The translations under genes and the position numbers were made by a program. From Citrobacter sp. Marseille-Q6884 (GTDB taxonomy: Bacteria; Pseudomonadota; Gammaproteobacteria; Enterobacterales; Enterobacteriaceae), in NCBI RefSeq assembly GCF_945906775.1, contig NZ_CAMDRE010000001.1, positions 620,001 through 684,000 on the forward strand: DNA of 64,000 nucleotides. The letters are read 5' to 3'. The stretch's first letter is position 1; each line of letters starts with the position of its first letter. Below are positions 26,930 through 35,943 of this stretch, one piece after another. A model generated the notes under the pieces. That model did not search any database and was not told the DNA's origin. It saw only the letters and a list, made by a program, of their open reading frames with translations.

Positions 26930-27859
26930 CTACGCGTTTGGCAGGCTCCAGGGGTTGCCCAGAGCGGATCCCTGGACGCCATGTTCATTGAGATACCTGT
27001 CCAGTTCGACCATCCCGGTCCATCGATTTTCACACCAGAGCGGCGCCAGTAACGTCGGGCGACGGGCGCTGGCAGAAATCCGATGGTAGATAACTTCCGG
27101 CGGTGTATGGCGAATCATCTCGCCTGCTGTCACTGTATAATCAGCAAGGTCAATGCCGCTCAGACGCCCTGCCTCCCAGGCTTTCGCCATAATGCTGCCC
27201 TTCACGATATGCAGCGGGTGCAGCTTAATACCGTCAACGCCAGTATCTACCACCCGCTCCAGCGTTTGCAGACACTCCGTCTGCCCTTCTCCCGGTAAGC
27301 CGACAATAAGGTGCGAGCACACTTTTAACCCGCGTTCACGGGCCAACTGAGTGGTTCGCTGGTAGCAGGCAAAATCATGTCCACGATTGATGCGGTGCAG
27401 CGTTTTATCATGTGCGGTTTGCAGCCCCAGCTCCAGCCACACCTCGTATCCCTGATCCTTATATTCGCAAAGCAGATCGAGCACCGCATCCGGCACACAG
27501 TCCGGGCGCGTTCCGACGCACAGCCCAACGATATTGGCCTGACTGACGGCCTGCTGATACATAGAACGGAGCACCTGCACTTCTGCAAAGGTACTGGTAT
27601 AGGCCTGAAAATAGGCCAGATAACGCTTGGCGCGATTAACCAGATGCGCCTGATGCTCAAGCTGCTCGGCAATGGAATGATGCTGCTGCGCTTCATCGGC
27701 AAACGAGGCGACATTACAGAAAGTACAGCCGCCACGTCCGATGGTGCCATCGCGATTTGGGCAGCTAAAACCCCCGTGCAGCGTGAGTTTATGAACCTTT
27801 TGCCCATAACGGCGAGAAAGATCCCCACCAAACATATTGACTAATTTCTGTAACTGCAT
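26930..27859 (-). CDS. yhcC: Radical SAM protein YhcC
   Basis: This 309-residue protein belongs to the YhcC family of radical SAM enzymes, related to Elp3-like proteins by general fold. The Fe-S cluster cysteines are in GFSCPNRDGTIGRGGCTFC (near 31-46). The start at 27859 gives MQLQKLVNMFGGDLSRRYG as in E. coli. The substrate is not established. It diverges from gltB across 686 bp. Confidence 0.94.
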   Translation of the reverse strand: MQLQKLVNMFGGDLSRRYGQKVHKLTLHGGFSCPNRDGTIGRGGCTFCNVASFADEAQQHHSIAEQLEHQAHLVNRAKRYLAYFQAYTSTFAEVQVLRSMYQQAVSQANIVGLCVGTRPDCVPDAVLDLLCEYKDQGYEVWLELGLQTAHDKTLHRINRGHDFACYQRTTQLARERGLKVCSHLIVGLPGEGQTECLQTLERVVDTGVDGIKLHPLHIVKGSIMAKAWEAGRLSGIDLADYTVTAGEMIRHTPPEVIYHRISASARRPTLLAPLWCENRWTGMVELDRYLNEHGVQGSALGNPWSLPNA

Positions 27860-27956
27860 AATCTGATAGACCGCGCCTTGAAAAGAGGCCAAAGCCTGCC
27901 ATTTTTAGCCCCTGTCGGCGATGACCTGGATCAATCGCCCAGGCGCGCCTTTATTT

Positions 27957-27995
27957 ATTGCATAAAAATTCAAAATAACAGAAATTTCATTCAGT
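27957..27995. promoter_or_regulatory. Predicted paired ARG box upstream of gltB
   Basis: Two 18-bp ARG-box-like segments (27957-27974 and 27978-27995) are separated by 3 bp, the normal ArgR spacing. The first carries TTGCATAAAAATTCA, a 15-mer also present in the argR operator in this window (52192-52206). The second is weaker but keeps ATTCA. ArgR is known to take part in control of E. coli gltBDF together with Lrp, IHF and CRP. The site lies about 570 bp before the gltB start and 100 bp before yhcC. Confidence 0.65.
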
Positions 27996-28158
27996 AAAAC
28001 GGTAATTACTTTTCCTTATATCCCGCTATTTTTTTTATCTTCTGACACCCTTCGGATAAAAACAGTATCTTTAAGACGCCAATGCTCCAAAAACCAGCAT
28101 AAAATGCCACACATCGTGATAAACAAAGGGAGGAGATGAGATATCAGGCCATCCTGAC

Positions 28159-28174
28159 AGTGAGACAGATCACA
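28159..28174. promoter_or_regulatory. Predicted CRP site in the gltB regulatory region
   Basis: AGTGA-N6-TCACA differs from the CRP consensus at one half-site base. The rest of the 27860-28545 gap is AT-rich with no protein-coding gene; several -10-like words occur between 28225 and 28280, but I cannot fix the start point. Confidence 0.6.
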
Positions 28175-28337
28175 CTTCCCCACCGACTTCACGCGCGTTA
28201 AATCGATGTAAAAACCCCTTTATTTTCAATGTATTCATAAAGTTAATCGCGCTATAGCACATTTTTGTATAAATAAGATTGCCATTTGACCTGTGTGTGG
28301 ATTCCCGATAACTTGGAAATCCGCTGGAAGCTTTCTG

Positions 28338-28356
28338 GATGAGCAGCCTGCTCATC
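28338..28356 (+). promoter_or_regulatory. Hairpin in the gltB leader
   Basis: The perfect stem GATGAGCA-GCC-TGCTCATC lies about 190 bases before the gltB start codon. A ten-codon ORF (MSSLLIIFMQ, 28339-28371) runs through it. Whether either is functional is unknown. Confidence 0.4.
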
Positions 28357-28545
28357 ATATTTATGCAGTAATTGAGATTCCCTCTGAAGCAAGTCCTCAA
28401 ACTTGTTTGACCTATGCGAAATGGATAAAGAGGGCGAATGCGAGGTAAGCGTATGACACGCAAACCCCGTCGCCATGCTCTTGGTGTGCCCGTGCGCAAA
28501 CGGTATCGGAGAGGTGTCCCGCAGAGCCTGGGGAGGTTCACTGAT

Positions 28546-31500
28546 ATGTTGTACGATAAATCCCTTGAGAGGGATAACTGTGGTTTCGGCCTGATCGCCC
28601 ACATAGAAGGCGAACCTAGCCACAAGGTAGTGCGTACCGCCATACACGCACTGGCCCGGATGCAGCACCGTGGCGCCATTCTTGCCGATGGTAAAACCGG
28701 CGATGGTTGCGGCCTGCTGTTACAAAAACCTGACCGCTTCTTTCGCATCGTTGCGCAGGAGCGCGGCTGGCGTTTAGCCAAAAACTACGCCGTCGGCATG
28801 ATCTTTTTAAATAAAGACGCTGAACTGGCCGCGGCATCCCGTCGCATTGTTGAAGAAGAACTCCAGCAGGAAACCCTGTCGATTGTGGGCTGGCGCGATG
28901 TGCCAACCAACGAAGGGGTCCTTGGTGAAATCGCCCTCTCCTCTCTGCCACGTATTGAGCAAATTTTTGTCAACGCCCCTGCGGGCTGGCGTCCACGCGA
29001 TATGGAACGCCGCCTGTTCATCGCGCGTCGCCGTATCGAAAAACGCCTTCAGGCCGATAAAGACTTCTACGTCTGTAGCTTGTCGAACCTGGTCAATATT
29101 TATAAAGGTCTGTGTATGCCGGCGGATCTGCCGCGCTTCTACCTGGACCTCGCGGACCTGCGTCTGGAATCGGCCATCTGCTTGTTCCACCAGCGCTTCT
29201 CCACGAACACCGTGCCGCGCTGGCCGCTGGCACAGCCGTTCCGCTATCTGGCGCATAACGGCGAGATCAACACCATTACCGGTAACCGCCAGTGGGCGCG
29301 TGCCCGTACCTATAAGTTTCAGACGCCACTGATCCCGGATCTGCACGATGCCGCCCCGTTCGTCAACGAAACCGGCTCCGACTCCAGTTCGATGGACAAC
29401 ATGCTGGAGCTGCTACTGGCGGGCGGGATGGATATCATCCGCGCCATGCGCTTGCTGGTACCGCCAGCCTGGCAGAACAACCCGGACATGGACCCTGAGC
29501 TGCGCGCCTTCTTTGACTTTAACTCCATGCACATGGAGCCGTGGGATGGTCCCGCGGGGATCGTCATGTCTGACGGTCGCTTTGCTGCCTGTAACCTCGA
29601 CCGTAACGGTCTGCGTCCGGCACGCTTTGTGATCACCAAAGACAAGCTCATCACCTGTGCCTCTGAAGTGGGTATCTGGGACTACCAGCCGGATGAAGTG
29701 GTCGAGAAAGGCCGCGTCGGTCCTGGCGAACTGATGGTTATCGATACCCGCACCGGGCGCATTCTGCACTCAGCCGAGACCGATAACGACCTGAAAAGCC
29801 GTCATCCGTACAAAGAGTGGATGGAGAAAAACGTCCGCCGTCTGGTGCCGTTTGAAGACCTGGCTGACGATCAGGTCGGCAGCCGCGAGCTGGATGATGA
29901 CACCCTCGCCAGCTACCAGAAACAGTTTAACTACAGCGCCGAAGAGCTGGATTCCGTGATCCGCGTGCTGGGTGAAAACGGCCAGGAAGCGGTCGGTTCA
30001 ATGGGTGATGATACCCCGTTCGCCGTGCTCTCCAGCCAACCGCGTATTATTTATGACTACTTCCGTCAGCAGTTTGCCCAGGTGACCAACCCGCCTATCG
30101 ACCCGCTGCGTGAAGCGCACGTGATGTCGCTGGCCACCAGCATTGGTCGTGAGATGAACGTTTTCTGCGAAGCGGAAGGCCAGGCGCACCGCCTGAGTTT
30201 TAAATCGCCGATCCTGCTGTACTCCGATTTCAAACAGCTCACTACCATGAAAGAGGAGCATTATCGCGCTGACACGCTGGATATTACTTTCGACGTGACC
30301 GAAACCACGCTCGAAGAGACCGTTAAAGCGCTGTGCGATAAAGCGGAACAGATGGTGCGGAACGGCACGGTACTGCTGGTGCTCTCCGACCGTAACATTG
30401 CCAAAAACCGCCTGCCGGTTCCGGCTCCGATGGCGGTCGGTGCGGTGCAAACGCGTCTGGTAGAACAGAGCCTGCGCTGCGATGCCAACATTATCGTGGA
30501 AACCGCCAGCGTGCGTGACCCACACCACTTTGCGGTGCTGCTGGGCTTCGGCGCAACGGCAGTCTATCCATACCTCGCGTATGAAACCCTGGGACGTCTG
30601 ATCGATACGCAGGCGATTGCCAAAGATTATCGGACCGTGATGCTGAACTACCGTAACGGCATCAACAAAGGTCTGTACAAAATCATGTCCAAAATGGGCA
30701 TTTCAACCATCGCCTCTTACCGCTGCTCGAAGCTGTTTGAAGCCGTGGGTCTGCACGATGACGTCGTTGCGCTCTGCTTCCAGGGTGTGGTCAGTCGCAT
30801 CAGCGGAGCCAGTTTTGCCGACTTCCAGCAGGATCTGCTGAATCTCTCCAAACATGCCTGGCTGGCGCGTAAACCGATCAGTCAGGGTGGGTTGCTGAAA
30901 TATGTTCACGGCGGCGAGTATCACGCCTACAACCCGGACGTGGTGCGCACGCTGCAACAGGCTGTTCAAAGTGGCGAATACAGCGACTATCAGGAATATG
31001 CGAAGCTGGTCAACGAGCGTCCGGCGGCAACACTGCGCGACCTGCTGGCCATCACGCCAGGTGATGAAGCAATTAGCCTGGATGATGTCGAACCGGCAAC
31101 AGAACTGTTTAAACGTTTTGATACCGCCGCGATGTCTATCGGCGCATTAAGCCCGGAAGCACACGAAGCGCTGGCCGAAGCAATGAACAGCATCGGCGGT
31201 AACTCTAACTCCGGCGAAGGCGGCGAAGATCCGGCACGCTATGGCACCAACAAAGTGTCACGCATCAAGCAGGTGGCTTCCGGTCGCTTCGGCGTCACCC
31301 CGGCGTATCTGGTCAATGCGGACGTCATTCAGATTAAAGTCGCCCAGGGCGCGAAGCCGGGCGAAGGCGGACAGTTGCCGGGTGACAAAGTGACCCCGTA
31401 CATAGCCAAACTGCGTTATTCGGTACCCGGCGTCACGTTGATCTCCCCGCCGCCGCACCACGATATCTACTCTATCGAGGACTTAGCGCAGCTGATTTTC

Positions 31501-33006
31501 GACCTGAAACAGGTTAACCCGAAAGCGATGATCTCCGTGAAGCTGGTTTCCGAACCGGGCGTGGGCACCATCGCGACCGGCGTGGCAAAAGCCTATGCAG
31601 ATCTGATCACCATCGCGGGCTATGACGGCGGTACCGGCGCCAGCCCACTCTCGTCGGTAAAATACGCGGGCTGTCCGTGGGAACTGGGCCTGGTGGAAAC
31701 CCAGCAGGCACTGGTCGCTAACGGTCTGCGCCATAAGATCCGCTTGCAGGTTGATGGCGGTCTGAAAACGGGCGTCGATATCATCAAAGCGGCGATTCTC
31801 GGGGCGGAAAGCTTCGGCTTCGGAACCGGTCCGATGGTGGCGCTGGGCTGTAAATACCTGCGTATTTGCCACCTGAACAACTGCGCAACCGGCGTCGCGA
31901 CTCAGGACGAAAAACTGCGTAAGAATCACTATCACGGCTTGCCGTTCAAGGTGACCAACTACTTTGAATTTGTTGCCCGTGAAACCCGTGAGCTGATGGC
32001 GCAATTGGGCGTGAAACGTCTGGTGGATCTGATTGGCCGCACCGACCTGCTCAAAGAGCTGGACGGATTTACCGCCAAACAGCAGAAGCTGGAACTGTTC
32101 CGACTGTTGGAAACGGCTGAACCCCATCCGGGTAAAGCGCTGTACTGCACCGAGAACAACCCGCCGTTTGATAACGGCGTGCTGAACGCACAGTTACTGC
32201 AGCAAGCGAAACCGTTTGTCGATGAACGCCAGAGCAAAACCTTCTGGTTTGATATCCGCAACACCGATCGTTCAGTCGGCGCATCACTGTCTGGCTATAT
32301 CGCGCAGACGCACGGCGATCAAGGTCTGGCATCCGATCCGATCAAAGCGCACTTCAGCGGTACTGCGGGTCAAAGCTTTGGCGTATGGAACGCAGGCGGC
32401 GTTGAACTGTATCTGACTGGCGATGCTAACGACTACGTCGGTAAAGGCATGGCAGGCGGTTTGCTGGCAGTACGTCCTCCGGTGGGCTCTGCCTTCCGTA
32501 GCCATGAAGCAAGCATCATCGGTAACACCTGTCTGTACGGCGCGACCGGCGGCCGTCTGTTTGCCGCAGGTCGTGCGGGTGAACGCTTTGCCGTACGTAA
32601 CTCCGGCGCGATCACCGTGGTAGAAGGCATTGGTGACAATGGTTGCGAATACATGACAGGCGGTATCGTCTGTATTCTTGGGAAGACGGGCGTTAACTTC
32701 GGCGCAGGTATGACGGGCGGATTCGCCTACGTGCTGGACGAAGACGGCGATTTCCGCAAACGCGTGAACCCGGAACTGGTCGAAGTGTTGAGTGTAGACA
32801 CGCTGGCTATCCATGAGGAACATCTGCGTGGTCTCATCACTGAGCACGTACAACATACCGGTTCTTCACACGGCGAAGAGATTCTGGCTAACTGGCCGGC
32901 CTTCTCAGCGAAATTTGCGCTGGTAAAACCAAAATCCAGTGATGTGAAAGCACTGTTGGGTCACCGTAGTCGTTCCGCAGCTGAGCTGCGGGTGCAGGCG
33001 CAGTAA
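28546..33006 (+). CDS. gltB: Glutamate synthase (NADPH) large subunit
   Basis: GltB with GltD makes two glutamates from glutamine and 2-oxoglutarate. The start at 28546 gives 1486 residues; MLYDKSLERDN is removed to expose the N-terminal nucleophile Cys12 (CGFGLIAHIEG). Order: Ntn amidotransferase (12 to about 430), central domain, FMN synthase domain (about 830-1200; SGEGGEDPARYG, GGTGASPLSS), the 3Fe-4S cysteines in GCKYLRICHLNNCATG, and a C-terminal beta-helix with GxxxG repeats. GGGGAGG lies 10 bases before this ATG. The frame stays open upstream to 28438 with another well-placed start at 28453, so a longer precursor is possible. gltD follows after 9 bp. Confidence 0.97.
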   Translation: MLYDKSLERDNCGFGLIAHIEGEPSHKVVRTAIHALARMQHRGAILADGKTGDGCGLLLQKPDRFFRIVAQERGWRLAKNYAVGMIFLNKDAELAAASRRIVEEELQQETLSIVGWRDVPTNEGVLGEIALSSLPRIEQIFVNAPAGWRPRDMERRLFIARRRIEKRLQADKDFYVCSLSNLVNIYKGLCMPADLPRFYLDLADLRLESAICLFHQRFSTNTVPRWPLAQPFRYLAHNGEINTITGNRQWARARTYKFQTPLIPDLHDAAPFVNETGSDSSSMDNMLELLLAGGMDIIRAMRLLVPPAWQNNPDMDPELRAFFDFNSMHMEPWDGPAGIVMSDGRFAACNLDRNGLRPARFVITKDKLITCASEVGIWDYQPDEVVEKGRVGPGELMVIDTRTGRILHSAETDNDLKSRHPYKEWMEKNVRRLVPFEDLADDQVGSRELDDDTLASYQKQFNYSAEELDSVIRVLGENGQEAVGSMGDDTPFAVLSSQPRIIYDYFRQQFAQVTNPPIDPLREAHVMSLATSIGREMNVFCEAEGQAHRLSFKSPILLYSDFKQLTTMKEEHYRADTLDITFDVTETTLEETVKALCDKAEQMVRNGTVLLVLSDRNIAKNRLPVPAPMAVGAVQTRLVEQSLRCDANIIVETASVRDPHHFAVLLGFGATAVYPYLAYETLGRLIDTQAIAKDYRTVMLNYRNGINKGLYKIMSKMGISTIASYRCSKLFEAVGLHDDVVALCFQGVVSRISGASFADFQQDLLNLSKHAWLARKPISQGGLLKYVHGGEYHAYNPDVVRTLQQAVQSGEYSDYQEYAKLVNERPAATLRDLLAITPGDEAISLDDVEPATELFKRFDTAAMSIGALSPEAHEALAEAMNSIGGNSNSGEGGEDPARYGTNKVSRIKQVASGRFGVTPAYLVNADVIQIKVAQGAKPGEGGQLPGDKVTPYIAKLRYSVPGVTLISPPPHHDIYSIEDLAQLIFDLKQVNPKAMISVKLVSEPGVGTIATGVAKAYADLITIAGYDGGTGASPLSSVKYAGCPWELGLVETQQALVANGLRHKIRLQVDGGLKTGVDIIKAAILGAESFGFGTGPMVALGCKYLRICHLNNCATGVATQDEKLRKNHYHGLPFKVTNYFEFVARETRELMAQLGVKRLVDLIGRTDLLKELDGFTAKQQKLELFRLLETAEPHPGKALYCTENNPPFDNGVLNAQLLQQAKPFVDERQSKTFWFDIRNTDRSVGASLSGYIAQTHGDQGLASDPIKAHFSGTAGQSFGVWNAGGVELYLTGDANDYVGKGMAGGLLAVRPPVGSAFRSHEASIIGNTCLYGATGGRLFAAGRAGERFAVRNSGAITVVEGIGDNGCEYMTGGIVCILGKTGVNFGAGMTGGFAYVLDEDGDFRKRVNPELVEVLSVDTLAIHEEHLRGLITEHVQHTGSSHGEEILANWPAFSAKFALVKPKSSDVKALLGHRSRSAAELRVQAQ

Positions 33007-33015
33007 GGGGTTAAG

Positions 33016-34434
33016 ATGAGTCAGAACGTATACCAATTTATCGACCTGCAGCGTGTTGATCCGCCGAAGAAACCGCTGAAGATCCGTAAGATCGAGTTTA
33101 TCGAGATTTACGAACCGTTTTCCGAAGGTCAGGCCAAAGCGCAGGCAGATCGCTGCCTGTCCTGCGGCAACCCGTACTGCGAGTGGAAATGCCCGGTGCA
33201 TAACTACATCCCGAACTGGCTGAAGCTCGCCAACGAAGGACGTATTTTTGAAGCGGCAGAGTTGTCTCACCAGACCAACACACTACCGGAAGTCTGCGGT
33301 CGCGTTTGCCCGCAGGACAGGCTGTGCGAAGGCTCCTGCACGCTGAACGATGAGTTTGGCGCAGTGACCATCGGCAACATCGAGCGCTATATCAATGATA
33401 AAGCCTTCGAAATGGGCTGGCGTCCGGATATGACCGGCGTTCGCCAGACGGACAAACGCGTCGCCATCATCGGCGCGGGTCCGGCAGGCCTGGCTTGTGC
33501 TGACGTACTCACCCGTAACGGCGTGAAGGCCGTGGTGTTTGATCGCCACCCGGAGATCGGCGGACTGCTGACCTTCGGTATTCCGGCCTTCAAGCTGGAG
33601 AAAGAGGTCATGACCCGCCGTCGTGAGATCTTCACCGGTATGGGCATTGAATTCAAACTCAATGTGGAAGTCGGTCGCGACGTGCAGCTCGACGATCTCC
33701 TGAAGGATTACGACGCTGTGTTCCTCGGCGTGGGGACTTATCAGTCAATGCGCGGTGGGCTGGAAAACGAAGACGCCGACGGTGTGTTCGATGCTCTGCC
33801 GTTCCTGATTGCGAATACCAAACAAATCATGGGCTTCGGCGAAACCACTGACGAACCGTTCGTCAGCATGGAAGGCAAGCGCGTCGTTGTTCTTGGCGGT
33901 GGTGATACGGCGATGGACTGTGTGCGTACCTCGGTTCGTCAGGGGGCGACACACGTAACCTGTGCTTATCGTCGCGATGAAGAGAACATGCCAGGCTCAA
34001 AACGCGAAGTGAAAAACGCGCGTGAAGAGGGCGTGGAATTCCAGTTCAACGTTCAACCGCTGGGTGTGGAAGTCAACGCCAACGGTAAGGTCTGCGGCGT
34101 GAAAATGGCGCGCACAGAAATGGGTGCACCGGATGCCAACGGTCGCCGCCGCGCGGAAATCGTCGCCGGTTCTGAACACATTGTCCCGGCCGATGCGGTG
34201 GTCATGGCGTTTGGTTTCCGCCCGCACAGCATGGAATGGCTGGCGAAGCATAGCGTCGAGCTGGATTCGCAGGGACGAATTATTGCCCCGGAACGCAGCG
34301 ACAACGCCTTCCAGACCAGCAACCCAAAAATCTTTGCTGGCGGTGACATCGTGCGCGGTTCAGATCTGGTCGTGACGGCGATTGCCGAAGGTCGTAAAGC
34401 GGCTGACGGCATCATGAACTGGCTGGAAGTGTAA
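33016..34434 (+). CDS. gltD: Glutamate synthase (NADPH) small subunit
   Basis: GltD feeds electrons from NADPH through FAD and 4Fe-4S clusters to GltB. It has 472 residues. Two cysteine clusters are at the N-terminus (CLSCGNPYCEWKCP and CGRVCPQDRLCEGSC), then an FAD-binding GAGPAGLACAD near 152 and an NADPH-binding GGGDTAMDC near 293. In E. coli gltF follows; here the next gene is codB. Confidence 0.98.
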   Translation: MSQNVYQFIDLQRVDPPKKPLKIRKIEFIEIYEPFSEGQAKAQADRCLSCGNPYCEWKCPVHNYIPNWLKLANEGRIFEAAELSHQTNTLPEVCGRVCPQDRLCEGSCTLNDEFGAVTIGNIERYINDKAFEMGWRPDMTGVRQTDKRVAIIGAGPAGLACADVLTRNGVKAVVFDRHPEIGGLLTFGIPAFKLEKEVMTRRREIFTGMGIEFKLNVEVGRDVQLDDLLKDYDAVFLGVGTYQSMRGGLENEDADGVFDALPFLIANTKQIMGFGETTDEPFVSMEGKRVVVLGGGDTAMDCVRTSVRQGATHVTCAYRRDEENMPGSKREVKNAREEGVEFQFNVQPLGVEVNANGKVCGVKMARTEMGAPDANGRRRAEIVAGSEHIVPADAVVMAFGFRPHSMEWLAKHSVELDSQGRIIAPERSDNAFQTSNPKIFAGGDIVRGSDLVVTAIAEGRKAADGIMNWLEV

Positions 34435-34449
34435 GTCAGCTTTTTCTGG

Positions 34450-34477
34450 CATCTCATCCACCCTGGTGGATGAGATG
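34450..34477 (+). terminator. Hairpin after gltD
   Basis: The 13-bp arms CATCTCATCCACC and GGTGGATGAGATG with a 2-nt loop lie 16 bases after the gltD stop. No T-run follows, so termination may be weak or factor-dependent. Confidence 0.6.
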
Positions 34478-34498
34478 TTAAACGCCTTAGTAATACCG

Positions 34499-34537
34499 CT
34501 AAACCTACCAACTAAACCTGCCGACTAAGCCAGCCTG
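34499..34537. repeat. Three imperfect 13-bp tandem repeats
   Basis: CTAAACCTACCAA, CTAAACCTGCCGA and CTAAGCCAGCCTGA follow one another in the gltD-codB gap, between the hairpin and the codB promoter. Their function is unknown; they may mark the junction where codBA joined this locus. Confidence 0.6.
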
Positions 34538-34618
34538 ACTACACGTTTTGTAAACAGGGCAAATAACCTGATACCTGCAATACATCAAAAACATGAATAA
34601 TAGCCATGTAAAGATTAT

Positions 34619-34634
34619 ACGGAAACGTTTGCTT
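34619..34634. promoter_or_regulatory. Predicted PurR operator of codBA
   Basis: ACGGAAACGTTTGCTT matches the PurR consensus ACGCAAACGTTTGCGT at 13 of 16 positions, including the central AAACGTTTGC. E. coli codBA is repressed by PurR. The 3' half overlaps the -35 box of the predicted codB promoter, as expected for a repressor. Confidence 0.8.
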
Positions 34635-34656
34635 TATTCTGGGAACTGTATATGAT
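34629..34656 (+). promoter_or_regulatory. Predicted codB promoter
   Basis: TTGCTT (34629-34634) and TATGAT (34651-34656) are separated by 16 bp, 36 bp before the codB start codon. Confidence 0.6.
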
Positions 34657-34692
34657 GCGGCGGATTTTTTGGGCAAAATTCATGGAGGCGTT

Positions 34693-35943
34693 GTGTCGCA
34701 GGACAACAATTATAGCCAGGGCCCCGTCCCTCTGGCGGAGCGGAAAGGCGTGATTCCACTAACGTTTGTCATGTTGGGACTCACATTTTTTTCCGCCAGT
34801 ATGTGGACCGGTGGCACACTCGGTACCGGTCTTTCTTATCATGATTTCTTCCTGGCAGTCCTCTTCGGTAATCTTCTCCTCGGTATTTACACTGCATTTC
34901 TCGGTTTTATCGGCGCAAAAACAGGGCTCTCAACCCACCTTCTGGCGCGTTACTCATTTGGTTTGAAAGGTTCATGGCTCCCCTCACTGCTATTAGGCGG
35001 CACGCAGGTGGGCTGGTTTGGCGTTGGCGTGGCCATGTTTGCTATCCCCGTCGGCAAAGCGACGGGGCTTGACGTCAATATCCTGATTGCGGTTTCCGGT
35101 CTGTTGATGACCCTGACTATCTTTTTTGGCATCTCGGCGCTGACCGTTTTATCTATCATCGCCGTACCTGCCATCGTCATTCTTGGCAGCTACTCCGTCT
35201 GGCTGGCGGTGAGCGATGTCGGCGGTTTAGACCATTTAAAGGCGATAGTGCCGCAGACGCCTCTTAATTTCTCCACCGCACTGGCGCTGGTGGTCGGCTC
35301 GTTCGTCAGCGCTGGGACGTTAACCGCCGACTTTGTCCGCTTTGGCCGAAACGCTAAAGGCGCGGTGCTGATTGCCATGGTGGCGTTTTTCCTTGGCAAC
35401 TCGCTGATGTTTATCTTCGGCGCTGCGGGCGCCGCCGCTGTTGGACAGGCGGATATCTCTGACGTGATGATTGCCCAGGGACTGCTGCTGCCCGCGATTG
35501 TGGTACTCGGTCTGAATATCTGGACCACCAACGACAATGCGCTATACGCCTCAGGTCTGGGATTTGCCAATATTACCGGCCTTTCCAGCCGTACGCTGTC
35601 AGTGGCTAACGGTATTATCGGTACACTGTGCGCACTGTGGCTTTACAATAACTTTGTCGGCTGGCTGACATTTTTGTCGGCGGCTATTCCCCCAATTGGC
35701 GGGGTGATTATCGCCGACTATCTGCTGAACCATCGCCGATATGCCGACTTCAGCAAAGCGCAATTTATTTCCGTAAACTGGATAGCTATCCTGTCTGTTG
35801 CCCTGGGCATTGCCGCCGGTCACTATATCCCCGGTATCGTGCCCGTCAACGCTGTACTCGGCGGCGTATTCAGCTATATCCTGCTGAATCCCCTTTTCAA
35901 TCGCAGCCTTGCTAAATCACCAGAGGTCAGCCATGCAGAATAA
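34693..35943 (+). CDS. codB: Cytosine permease
   Basis: CodB is an NCS1-family inner-membrane cytosine importer. The start is GTG at 34693 (read as MSQDNNYSQGPVPL), preceded by GGAGG with normal spacing; this gives 416 residues against 419 in E. coli. About twelve membrane segments are visible, with the conserved GLTFFSASMWTGGTLGTGL near the N-terminus and GLNIWTTNDNALY. An upstream ATG (34669) is in frame but lies before the ribosome site and is rejected. It overlaps codA by 11 bp. In E. coli K-12 codBA is located elsewhere, near lac. Confidence 0.95.
   Translation: MSQDNNYSQGPVPLAERKGVIPLTFVMLGLTFFSASMWTGGTLGTGLSYHDFFLAVLFGNLLLGIYTAFLGFIGAKTGLSTHLLARYSFGLKGSWLPSLLLGGTQVGWFGVGVAMFAIPVGKATGLDVNILIAVSGLLMTLTIFFGISALTVLSIIAVPAIVILGSYSVWLAVSDVGGLDHLKAIVPQTPLNFSTALALVVGSFVSAGTLTADFVRFGRNAKGAVLIAMVAFFLGNSLMFIFGAAGAAAVGQADISDVMIAQGLLLPAIVVLGLNIWTTNDNALYASGLGFANITGLSSRTLSVANGIIGTLCALWLYNNFVGWLTFLSAAIPPIGGVIIADYLLNHRRYADFSKAQFISVNWIAILSVALGIAAGHYIPGIVPVNAVLGGVFSYILLNPLFNRSLAKSPEVSHAE

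Noticed and set aside
31483..32127. Long minus-strand open frame opposite gltB
   Set aside because: It is antisense to the highly conserved synthase domain; the open frame follows from codon bias, and there is no ribosome site or homology.
34435..34692. Possible gltF remnant after gltD
   Set aside because: The gap was read in all frames; no stretch resembling GltF was recognised.
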